DNA of 64,000 nucleotides from Ctenosaura bakeri (taxonomy: Eukaryota > Chordata > Lepidosauria > Squamata > Iguanidae), in contig CAOLHI010004220.1 of assembly GCA_948474755.1 (NCBI GenBank), forward strand, positions 1-64,000, read 5' to 3'. The position numbers and the translations under genes are program-made. Under the pieces are notes generated by a model. The model was given only the letters and a program-made list of their open reading frames with translations, had not been told where the DNA came from and did not search any database. Of this stretch, positions 47,542 to 57,533 are shown piece by piece (within the stretch, counting starts at the first letter, position 1; each line of letters starts with the position of its first letter).

Positions 47542-48355
47542 GGCCCTTTTCGCACCTTACCTTGATAGCGCGACGAACTAGAGCCCTCACAATATTGCCA
47601 ATATCGCAAGAGGCCCAGTAGAGAGCCCCTTGCAGTCTGCACACAGTAGGGCATTTGTGAGAGAGCACCAGTCCCTGCCCGGTGCCTTGTCTACATGTCG
47701 GCATCCTGGGCCACGCCCAGGTCCTGCCCTGTCCCCGCCCCACTGCCCCGATTTGTTGGTGGTTTTTCTTTCTTTTTATTGTTTCATCAACTATCGTGCT
47801 AACGTTAGCATGATAGATCCTGCCAACAGGCTGTTTCATACTATGTTGGTAACATGCTAACGTGCTAACAATAGCTCCAGGTTTAAAAAAAAACACAGTT
47901 GGCTGGACCCCGGGGGCTGCTATCGTCTCGAGTGTGAGTGGTGACACAGCCCCAGGGTGGCCTTTTGCAGTGACGTGTTGTGCAGTGTTTCCTGCTGCGA
48001 TGGGGGCAGTGGCCGGCCTGCTGCTGGGCGGAGCGTCCTCTGGAAGCTGCGGCATGAGGGACAGGCAGCAGGGACTGCCCACACCCTGCCCACTCCTGGG
48101 TCCTTCCTGGAAGCACACCGGACGACGGCTCCGCAGGCCCTCTGGTTGTGCGACCAATGCATGAAAGGGAGGTTATTTTCGCCTTTCAGGCAAAAAATAT
48201 TTTCGCTTTTCAGGCGAAAATAAGAAAACGCACTATCAGCACTATCCGTGGCTGTGATAGCACCTGGTTCGCCAGAACGTCATGCAGTACGGCGGCTCGT
48301 GAAGGGGGGAGGGAGCGTGCCTAATACGCTTTAAAAACGCCATGTGAAAAGGACC
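47542..48355. mobile_element. Long CpG-rich MITE, family B copy 4 (TCT duplication)
   Basis: Termini GGCCCTTTTCGCACCTTACC and GTGAAAAGGACC, flanked by TCT at 47539-47541 and 48356-48358. At 814 bp it is about twice the length of copies 1-3 and has a different interior: a hairpin region tgctaacgttagcatgat, a tattttcgcctttcaggc / cttttcaggcgaaaata segment, and GC-rich sequence. The 216-codon antisense open frame across it matches nothing I recognise and is taken as chance. Confidence 0.75.
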
Positions 48356-48634
48356 TCTGTCTGTGAAAGAACTCTTCTTTACAGGACTGTTTTGAGGATA
48401 AAGTGGGGAGAAGGAAAGCCATGTGTCTGATCTTGAATGAAATGGAGGAAAGCTGGGATGTAAATGTAACAAACATCTCTCATTCCCTACTTGGTAATCG
48501 TGTGAAAATTGCACTACAGCTACCTTAATTCTGTGATTCCAGAAACAATCTGGCCCTTACTTTACCTGATGTAGCAGTTAATATGGGGAGGGGCCTATTT
48601 GCCCACCCAGAAAGACTGGAGACATCATGACATA

Positions 48635-49446
48635 TATGTAACTTCAAGGGAGATGATGAAGACATTGAAATAGTTCAAGATCTTCCATACCTTGGGTCAG
48701 TCATTAATCAGAATAGAGACTGCAGTCAAGAAATCAGAAGACAACTAAGGCCATTTCTGCACTAGACTATTATAGTGCTATTATTCCACTTTCAACATCC
48801 TATGGAATCCTGGGGTTTGCAGTTTAGGGAGGGGCATTTGAGTGTCCTCCCTTAACTGCACACCTCAGGATTCCATAGGATGTTGAAAGTGGAATAATAG
48901 CACTATAACAGTCTAGTGTGGAAATGGCCTAAGACTTGGAAGGGCACCAAGGAAGGAACTAGATAAGATCTTGAAGTATAAAGATATATCACTGAATACT
49001 AAAATTACAATTGTCCATGCCATCATATTCCCAATTTCTGTGTATTGTTGTGAAAGTTGGACAGTGAAAAAAGCAGATAGGAAGAAAATTGTTTGGAATG
49101 TGTCACTGGAGGGGAGTTCTGTAGATACTACAGAATGCCAAAAAGATAAATAAATGAGTCCAATAGCAAATTAAGCCTGAACTCTCCCTGCAAGCCAAGA
49201 CAACTGAGCTAAGAATGTCACACTTTGGACATATCATAAGAAGACATGACTCACTAGAGGAGACAATAATGCTTGGTGAAGTAGAAGGCAAAAATGGGAA
49301 AAAGGAAGAATGCTTTACTGAAAGACAGACTCCGTCAAGGAAGACACAGCCCTGAGTGGGCTGTTGATAACATGATTACATGGAAGTCTCTCATTCATAG
49401 AGTCACCATGAGCTGAGGTCCACCTGACAGCAACAAACAACAACAA
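48635..49446 (+). mobile_element. RTE/BovB-type LINE 3' part, split by a MITE
   Basis: Reads YLGSVINQNRDCSQEIRRQ before the MITE and RLGRAPRKELDKILKYKDIS, then SVYCCESWTVKKADRKKI after it, then a degraded part with LRMSHFGHIIRRHDS and the terminus agtcaccatgagctgag... cctgacagcaacaaacaac. This matches the known C-terminal order of BovB ORF2 (LGS...ESWTVKK...FGH..RR..S). Stops after 'KKIVW' show decay. Confidence 0.78.
48749..48929. mobile_element. Palindromic MITE, family A copy 12 (TAA duplication)
   Basis: Termini GGCCATTTCTGCACTAGACT and the reverse complement of GGCCATTTCCACACTAGACT, flanked by TAA at 48746-48748 and 48930-48932. It lies within the BovB-type coding remnant, and the reading frame on the two sides is the same once the element and one TAA are discounted. 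Confidence 0.87.
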
Positions 49447-49814
49447 AATGAAGAGTAGAAGAATGTGATTTTTGTATGTTAGCCTTCTGAGAAATCTAGT
49501 TTGGAGTTCAAAGTGATGAAGAAAGGTGCTAACTGGAAGGGTTCATGTGCCTTTAATATTAAGCCTTCATTTCATATCTACCTGTGGAAAAACTTTACTT
49601 TGTAAGTTAAATGTCTACTTATTGAGCATCTTTTAAAGCTATAGAATTACTGTCATAAATATCGATAATTTCACCTATAAGAAACTAAGAAGTTTCTTTA
49701 TACCATCTCAGACTGTTTGTTCATCTAGTATCACCTACTCTAACTGACAGTAGCTCTCTAGATCTCTGTACATGTCTTTCTATCATGTGCTAACTGATGC
49801 TCAAACTGCTATGA

Positions 49815-50774
49815 TGTTACCCCAAAATGTGGGTGACTCAGGGGTCCACCTTTGAAGCCAGTACCTTCGTGTTGATGGTGGGGAATTAATTAGTACTATA
49901 GAAGGTCTATAAGAGGGTAGTAACTTAATGGGATCTTCTACCAATGTCTATCAGATCTCCAAAGGAAAGAATCAGCCAGAGATTCCAAAAAGTAAAAGGT
50001 GTTTTATTAAAGATGATTCAATCATGCACACACACAAGATCCAAGCACTCACACACTCTCACAAGAGTTAACCAAAGGAAAAAGGAGGAAAGGATGGTGG
50101 AATTCAAGATTGTGGGTGATGATTACCAGTCTGGAGAGCAAAGCAGTGATGCGGCTTAGACTTCTGCCTAAAGACAGTACTCATTCAGGAAGCAGAGCAA
50201 CAGTGTGGTGTTCAGCAAGCAAGATACTGCAACTGACTGTTCAAAACTGAAGGTTTTTATACCCAAAATCTGCCCAGAGGCAAGTGTGTTAATGGCTTTC
50301 TGGCTGGGTAAACAATAGAGGCTACAGAACAGAAGTGTGGACTGTGTTAATGATCTTAGCGTTAGATGACAAAGAGTTAATGGCTGCTGTGATAGCTCTG
50401 TAATAGTGGACATGGTGTGGGGACAATGAGGGAAATATCCAGGTCAATGAGGAGAAGGTTGAAATGATCAGTGGTTTGGTGGGAACTTCCCATTGCTTTT
50501 GTCTGACATTAGGGTTGTTACAGCTTAATTTAAACCTATTATCCCTGGATTTACCTGATGACTTCCTGACAATGACTTGACTATGCCCAGAGGGGATTTC
50601 TGACCTACCTTTGCAGTGCACATGTTCAGCCAATTTTTTTCTTCTTCCCAGCTTGGCCTTGCACTCACATCAGGGTCTATTTTATATCAATGCCAATTAC
50701 TATGGTTTGCCAATTAAATCTTATGTTGCTAATTAAACCATATTGAATCTGGATGTGTGTGCAGACTAGTAACA
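49815..50774 (-). mobile_element. Solo LTR, antisense (ATGA duplication)
   Basis: Left end TGTTACCCC and right end CTAGTAACA, with ATGA on both sides (49811-49814 and 50775-50778). In antisense it matches the LTR at 52108: ttgatataaaat, then ggctgaacatgtgcactgca, then atcccctctgggcatag. It has a minus-strand TATA-like ggtataaaaacc at about 50253-50264 and a poly(A) signal at 50003-50008. Confidence 0.78.
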
Positions 50775-50778
50775 ATGA

Positions 50779-51578
50779 GTCTTGACTGGGATGGGGTACA
50801 GGTACAGTACAAAAGGAACAGGTCTCTTTTCACGTCATGAGTTGATAATATACCCATATTTTGTCAGAAAGAGAAATGCCTTTTCTCATTGCCATGTTGT
50901 CACTTTTGTCTGTGTATGGCTAGACTTAGCTGAAATGGTAGAAAGAAACATTATCCTATTACTTAGGGAGAGTTATCTATTTCTGTAAGAATAATAATTA
51001 AAAGAAAAAGAAAAAAGGGTACTGCATAAATGCATATAGCTGTTCTGCCTTCTCCTGCTGCTCCTAAACTAATGCAGATATATAAGAAAAACCTGTGTAA
51101 CACTACATTCGTAGAATAAATGGAATTTAATAAGTGAGACTGATGGAAGAACACCTTTGCTATTTGGAGATAAGCAGACTTGTATTGCATTTGGCCAAAA
51201 CCAGGAACATCAACCTGCTCAAGAGTACCCATTAAATCTAATTTGAGAAAGGAAGGAAAGAGCCATTCAACACTGTATTTATACTTCAGTGAACTAAAAT
51301 TTCACTAAAATGTTCTCAATCTTTCTTACCCATAAGGCTCTTGCATACAGATTTCTGTTCTCAATTGCTGCCTCTCTTCCGAGAGGAGATCTGACTCTGA
51401 TTCTGAAGCAAAGTATCCTTAGTAACCTGTAACCCTTAAAAATCCTTCTGAAATGCACTTCTTTTGAAGAGCCAGTGTGCTAATTAAGGCTGCTTTTGGA
51501 TGCTATTAATATTAATCCAAGATAGCATTCAATTTGCAGATTTTTCCCCAATGATTTTCTGCCATAAAATATTTGCAT
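50779..51578. other. No gene or clear repeat recognised
   Basis: Single-copy-looking sequence between the two LTRs. Confidence 0.4.
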
Positions 51579-51603
51579 TTGTGTGTGTGTATATATATAT
51601 ATA
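51579..51603 (+). repeat. (GT)n(AT)n microsatellite
   Basis: Two adjacent dinucleotide runs. Confidence 0.9.
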
Positions 51604-51752
51604 CCCACATGTAATTTCAATGCATAAACATGTTTAAAATTAAAAAATGCATATCTAAAATTCTATGTATTTGAAAGCTGTAGACAAACATACTTCTGTC
51701 GATATGAAAATGTGTGTGACTAAAAATGTGTATGAAAGAAGTGTACACACAC

Positions 51753-51880
51753 TTTGTTGTTAATTCAAGCTGGCTTTGACTTATAGAGATACTTTGCATC
51801 AGAGATCATCAAGAGCCTTAATTCTCCACAGCTCTGATCAAGTCTTTCATACTCAGATCTCTGGCTTCCACAGTTGTAAT
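51753..51880 (-). mobile_element. RTE/BovB-type 3' end fragment
   Basis: Contains ttgttgttaattcaagctgg, ctttgacttatagagatact and agatctctggcttccac, the antisense of a BovB-type 3' terminus with associated sequence. Degraded. Confidence 0.45.
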
Positions 51881-52107
51881 GTGGTATGTATGATGTATGT
51901 ATCTATTTATTGTATTTCTGTATCACCTCCCACCCCATAGGGGATCCTGAGGTGATAAACAAATAGGATCCAATTAAAAGAATACAAAACTAATTTTTTT
52001 TTTTAAAAAAAATACCTTTTAAAAACTCGTTAAACCAGTCTAAAAACAATCCTAGAATTCAGTTTTTAAAACAGTTAAGACAGCAATTTCAAACACTGAA
52101 GCAGAAC

Positions 52108-53385
52108 TGTTACCGGGCTGATCTCCCACTTTGATATGGTTTAATTGGAGAAACATGGTTTAATTAGCAAGATATATATTAATTGGCTTTGATATAAAAT
52201 CTACTCTGATGTGACCATATGGCCAAGATGGACAAGCGAAAGACACTGGCTGAACACGTGCACTGCAAAGTAGGTCAGAGATCCCCTCTAGGCATAGCCA
52301 GGTCATAGTCAGAAAATCACCAGGTAACTTCAGAGATAATAGGCTTAAGTGAACCTTAATGACTCTGTCTTTTGGAGAATAACAACTAGAAAGTTTCTAT
52401 CCAAACTTATGATTGTTTCAACCTACTGACCCGTAAATCTCTCCATTGTCCTCACATTTGTCAACCCTTACAGAGCTATCACAATGTCCATTATTCCTTT
52501 GTCACCTAGCACTAACATCATTAACCCATTCCAGACCTCATTGTCCACTCTGCAAACTCTATTATTCCCATGGCCAGAGAGCCATTTGCTCCCTTGCCCT
52601 CTAGGCAGAAATTGTGTATAACTCCCCCCAGTTTTAGCCAGTTAGATGCAGTACATCACTCGCTGGTAGTCATGCTGTTGCTCCAATTCCCAATCATGTA
52701 CTGTCATTAGACATGAGTCTAAGCCATATCACTGCTTCTTCGCTACTCTCTGAGACTGGTGAATATTACTAGGGATGGGCCAACCGAATCCTTGAATCCT
52801 CAGCATGGATTCGAGATTCACAAATCTGAATCCCTGTGCAAAAATAGGCAAACCGAATCTTTCAAATCCACCAACGAAAAAATAGGTTTTTTTTCAAAAA
52901 ATTCTGTTTAATTTTTTTTTTAAGTTTAATTTTTTTAAAAAAAGCTGCTTTTTAAACCCTTTTTTAAAAAAGGATTTGAAAGATTCGAGATTCATGAGAT
53001 TTGTGGATTTCCAGAACTTTCCAGGGATTCAAATCCGGATTTGAATTTGGAAAATTCTGGATTCATCCCATCTCTAAATATTACCCACAATGCCCTGAAT
53101 CTTGTTATTCAAAACCTTTCTTCCCTTCTTTCAGTTCACCTTGTGTGAGCGTGTGAGTGGATCTTGTGTGTATGTAATCAATTCTCTAATAAAGCACATT
53201 TGAACTAACTTTTGAATCTCTGGCTGGTTCTTCTCTGTGAAAACTCTGTAAACATTGGTGGAAAGATCCTGCTAGGTTACCCCCCTCTCATGAGCCTCCT
53301 CATTTAAGCTAATATTCCCCACCTTTGCATGGACTTACTGGCATCACGGGTAGACCCCTGAGTCATCCACATTTTCAGGGTAACA
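52108..53385 (+). mobile_element. Solo LTR with embedded hAT element (GAAC duplication)
   Basis: Begins TGTTACCGGG and ends CAGGGTAACA, with GAAC at 52104-52107 and 53386-53389. The poly(A) signal AATAAA is at 53188-53193, followed by U5 with ttttgaatctctggctggtt. Without the 307-bp insertion and its 8-bp duplication the LTR is about 960 bp, the same as the antisense copy at 49815. No gag/pol/env sequence is present. Confidence 0.8.
52770..53076. mobile_element. Non-autonomous hAT transposon (AATATTAC duplication)
   Basis: Inverted termini TAGGGATGGGCCAACCGAAT and TGGATTCATCCCATCTCTA, with the identical 8-bp duplication AATATTAC at 52762-52769 and 53077-53084. The interior has repeated cgaatc/gattcg motifs and A/T runs. 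It encodes nothing. It is the youngest layer of a three-level nest. Confidence 0.88.
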
Positions 53386-53774
53386 GAACAGCATTTGGCT
53401 ACCCACTGAAAGCTTAAGAGATATGAGGCCAACCTAACTTCCTTTGATAGGGAGTTCCACAGTCAAGATACTACTATAGAGAAAGCCCCACCAACCTAAC
53501 TTCATTGAGTGTTGGGATATGCAATGGGGCCTTCTCTGAAGATCTCAAATTTCTGGCAGGCTCATGTGAGAGAAGGCAGTCTTTCAGTTATCTTGGACCC
53601 AAACTGTTTAGGACTTTGTAGGTTAACACCTTGAATGGAGCTCAGAAGAATGATGATGAAAATGATGATGCAAATGTTGAGTAATGCAATAAAAAATATA
53701 AATGTGAAAACTGTAAAAAAATGTAAATTTAAATGTTGAAGAAAACAACAGAAAAGATACTAACAGACTTTGAT

Positions 53775-54335
53775 ATCGCTAGCTGCTGTTTTTCCAACTT
53801 CTACAAAGGACTTAGAAGCAACAGTAGGCGGCGTGAATATAAAGAAATATTGGAGAATATCTTTATATATGATAACAACTGCACGTATTGAATATGCTAA
53901 GGTATGGAAAACACAGCAAATACCTACAATAGAACAGTGGTGGGGAACCTTTATTGAAAATAAAAACGTTGACATAGTCTCTCAAAGATTGAAGGGGAAA
54001 TCAGATGATGAAATTCAGAAAGAATGGCAAATTGTAGGTGATTGCTGGGTGTTGTCTGATAGAAGTCTATAATTCATGGTAATATGTAGAAAAATTTCAT
54101 TGTGATGATTACGGTAGATATCATGAAGCAGGAATATGGAAAATGGAAATACTATGTACCAACGTGTAAAATAGCTGAAAAATGCAGTACAAAGATTTAA
54201 CAATGTTAAGAGATATTGGAAATGAAATCTAGATCAGTTTGGAAGATTCAAGAAACAATTCATGTGAAATAGCAATAATAAATGTTTGTTTTAATTGTGA
54301 AATTTCAATAAAATGATTAAAAAGAAGAAGAAGCA
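53775..54335 (+). mobile_element. L1-type LINE, 5'-truncated
   Basis: Open frame with KYWRISLYMITTARIEYAKV, EQWWGTFIENKNVDI and QRLKGKSDDEIQKEWQ, the C-terminal region of L1 ORF2, ending in a stop at 54070-54072. A 3' UTR follows with poly(A) signal at 54307-54312 and an A-rich end. The frame is intact over about 100 codons, so the copy is fairly young. Confidence 0.75.
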
Positions 54336-57016
54336 ACTCACAGTCTTTTTTTTCCTGGGAAAACCTTCTTAACTTGACTTGTCTTCACTGGAACCCTAAA
54401 ATGTTAGAGAAATAAGCCTTTATGATCCCCAAATACTTACAAAACCATAAATGTATTGCATCCCATTTCATACTATAGCATTTATTTTATTAGAACCATG
54501 GGCCATAGTTCTCAGCCTTTGGCCTATAAAGATATATACTGTCATGTTAAATTAATTTAATTGTCTTCTCAGCAGTTCCCCCAAATATTTATATCTTCTT
54601 TTTTTAAAGAATGTGTAATTAACATGAAGATTTTTTAATCTTCCCTTTAGGCAGAAAAAGAATGAATCAGGTTTAGGTTATTATGGCAGAATTAATCATA
54701 CAGTATTGAGACTAACGTGCATTCTACATATTAGCATGTTAAATAGAATTACTGTTTGTCTCTGTGTTGAGAAGAAATACTGTATACTTTAATCCTCTGA
54801 ATAATTATTAGAGTTTTATGATCCTTCATTTACGTCCAGCTTTTCATTTCTAATCTATATGAATGACCTGCCATCTCTGTGTATCAGATCATTAGAAGAG
54901 ATTTATACAGATTATATAGTAATTTATTGTGGGCCTGTTAAAATCTCTACATGTAGTTGATGCTTTGATTTCAGGCATGAACAATGTCAATGATTTGCCT
55001 CAGTTAAATAATTTATCAGTGGAAACAAAACAGAGATTGACAAACTGGGAGCTTTTACACTAATCTTGTAAGAGGAGATTTGGTAAATTCTCCATGTACC
55101 AATCTCAGAAGCAAGAAAGTAAGTTGGAAAATTCAGCTAATCTGCAAGTGACTAAGGCTGATCTGATCAGTATGGTTAGAAAAGAAATTCATTAAATGTC
55201 ATATGTCTGTATGGGAAAAAAATTACACATTTTCCATTACCTCAAACTGGCAAAGGTATGGCAAACATCTTGCCTCATGTATACTTCCAAGACTTGTGAT
55301 GTATTTTGGAGGGGGAATATTCAGCTCTGTGCTTATACTGCATGGGAGGAGCTGTTTTGCTTGCCTCCAATAGAGAGAGGCCAGGTAGTTGTACATCAGG
55401 CACAGCTGCACTTGGACATTGACCATCAGGAGAGGAGCTTGGGGATGTTATGGTCCTTCTGCTCCCTTCACTCTTTCTCTTTGTTGCTGGTTTGTTGCCT
55501 TAGTTGTTCAGGGAGACAAAGGACTTCCCCCACATATCCCACCTAGGTGGGAAGTATCTTCATTTGTTGAAAGGCAAAGGCCTTATTCTTCAGGCTCTGC
55601 ATGACCTTCAGGTCATTCAGACAAATGGCCAGGGTCAACTTTAATGTGGTCTGCCATTTTGTCTCACCAGCATTGGTGGAGTGAGGGCAATCTGCATTAC
55701 ACTGATTGGACACACAGGATGGTTAACAGGAAAATCCACAATGCTCTGTTTAGGAGGCTGGGCCACTTTCTTCTCCATCCCAACACAGTATTTCAGTGCC
55801 CTGAACTCTACAGAACAGACAGCATGTAATTATCCAAGGAAAGTAATATGTTGTTTCTGGGGGATTTGCAACAGGGAGTGAGGACCCTATTGACCAGCCA
55901 GGTAGAGGAAACGAACTAAGCAGACACTTTTCCATTGTCTATGGCAGGTAGTGAAAGAAGAAAAGGAGGGTTCTGTGACTGCCTCTTTAGGTTCTGAAAC
56001 CAGAGGGGGTGGAGAAGGAGGCTACCATTGGGGCTTTACCCTCACTTGAAGTCCTGCATCTGGGGTGGGGGAAGATTTCCTCTGTCCTTCCTTCCAGTAA
56101 ATGGCTGGACAGGGAGCAACCCAGCTATTGGATTGCCCTGGGGGCTCAGGTGTTTCACAAAGGGGAGGCTGAGGACAAAGTCAAGGAGTGACACCTGCTT
56201 CAATAGATCCTATACTAAGTTGCATTCTCCCTTACTTCTTGCTCCTTTCCAGATTCAGTGTAGTTTAAATAGAGTCTAGGTTAAACGAAGTGGCCTGTAT
56301 TCAACCCAGCTTTCTGTGTCTGGCCTTGTTATTCCATGATTGGTCAGCAAATGGCATATATATCTTGTTGCTGGTCCTGACTTCAGTAGACCTATAGGGA
56401 CAAGTGGATATATCTACAGTTTGAATCACCATTTAACAGTTGATGCACTGGGCCTACTCTAGTTGGGATGGACCAACAGGATTCCAGTTAATGCATGTAA
56501 AACCATATATATGTTCAGAAATGAGTACATGTGAAAACTGTGCAGAAATGTCCTTTAATCAAAGAGAGACACTCATTTTTAAAAAGAAGGCATGAAAAAT
56601 ACTCCTATGATTCCCAAAGTGAAGGCACGTAGTGTTATGCTCATTGTGATGGTCTCAAGATGATGCTGTGCCATCACACAGCAATACTTCCTGCTGTCAC
56701 TCCAGGAATCCTGAAGGAGGAGAGTTAGGAAAGTTAGTAGAAAAGAGTAAATGCCTTTGTAAGAAAAAAAAAAACTAATTCAGAGTTTGATATTAAATGG
56801 GCAGAAATGCCTACTTCTTGCCTCCAGTAGTCCATGATTTCAGCCTGAGAAAGAATAAAAAGTTTCATGAAGTTTTGAAAACCACACATTCAGTTTGGCA
56901 AACATCATTCTCTGGCTTTCCCTTTTCTCTCCCCTATAATCTCTCTCTCCATTCCACTTTCTTTTGCGATTGATTCCCACATAGATGCCAGAGACAGTCT
57001 TAAAGCTAAAAGTTTC
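54336..57016. other. Unassigned; GC-richer block at 55.3-56.3 kb
   Basis: 55320-56330 is richer in GC than its surroundings and carries overlapping short frames (up to 116 codons) and phrases such as ggaaaatccacaatgctctg. It might be an old LTR or retroelement, but no termini or protein motif were found. Confidence 0.35.
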
Positions 57017-57029
57017 AAAATACAGTTTT

Positions 57030-57520
57030 TGAGCCAAGAAATATTGGAGAATAATATTATACATGGTGACGACAGCCCGCATTGAGTACGCACGACTTTG
57101 GAAAAATGAAACTACATCTACTACTGAACAGTGGTGGACAACTTTTATGGAAAATAGAAATGCGGACATACTTACACAAAGACTAAAAGGGAAATCAGAC
57201 GAAGATATTAATAAAGAGTGGAAGATTGTTACAGATTTGGGTTGGGTGTAGACAGAAGGCAATACATATTTCATGATATTAATTACTATACAGGTTAATA
57301 ATCAATGAAATATCATGTAACAAGTAAAGTAGAGATACACAGCAGGAACTAACAAATTATAGATTATTAACATTTTATTGCGATACGTGGTATAATAAAT
57401 AGAGGGAATATTAATAATTGTAATCCAGAAAGGAAAGGAAGAAGGAATAACATTGCATGTACACATTGCAGTAATAATTGTTTGTTTTATTTGTTGAAAT
57501 TTGAATAAAATTATTTTAAA
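57030..57520 (+). mobile_element. L1-type LINE, 5'-truncated, with 13-bp target duplication
   Basis: The frame 57063-57251 reads VTTARIEYARLWKNETTS, EQWWTTFMENRNADILTQ and RLKGKSDEDINKEWK, homologous to the copy at 53.8 kb. The 3' UTR ends in gaataaaattattttaaa. AAAATACAGTTTT occurs at 57017-57029 and 57521-57533, a typical L1 target duplication. Confidence 0.82.
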
Positions 57521-57533
57521 AAAATACAGTTTT

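Larger units (their letters stand above)
51885..53640 (-). mobile_element. L2-like LINE fragment split by an LTR
   Basis: The left part (tttattgtatttctgtatca, cacctcccaccccatagggg) is a reptile LINE 3' end in antisense. The right part (cttcctttgatagggagttc, aaactgtttaggactttgta) is the upstream part of the same repeat. The LTR at 52108-53385 separates them, and GAAC is duplicated at the break. Confidence 0.55.

Noticed and set aside
47507..48157. 216-codon antisense open frame
   Set aside because: It crosses the border of a GC-rich MITE with clear termini and TCT duplication. High GC makes long chance frames likely, and no motif is visible.
9752..48355. CpG-rich segments as promoters or CpG islands
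   Set aside because: Shared inverted termini and short target duplications explain them better as transposable elements.
49815..53385. A single provirus with two flanking LTRs
   Set aside because: The LTRs are in opposite orientation, have different target duplications, and no gag/pol/env sequence lies between them.
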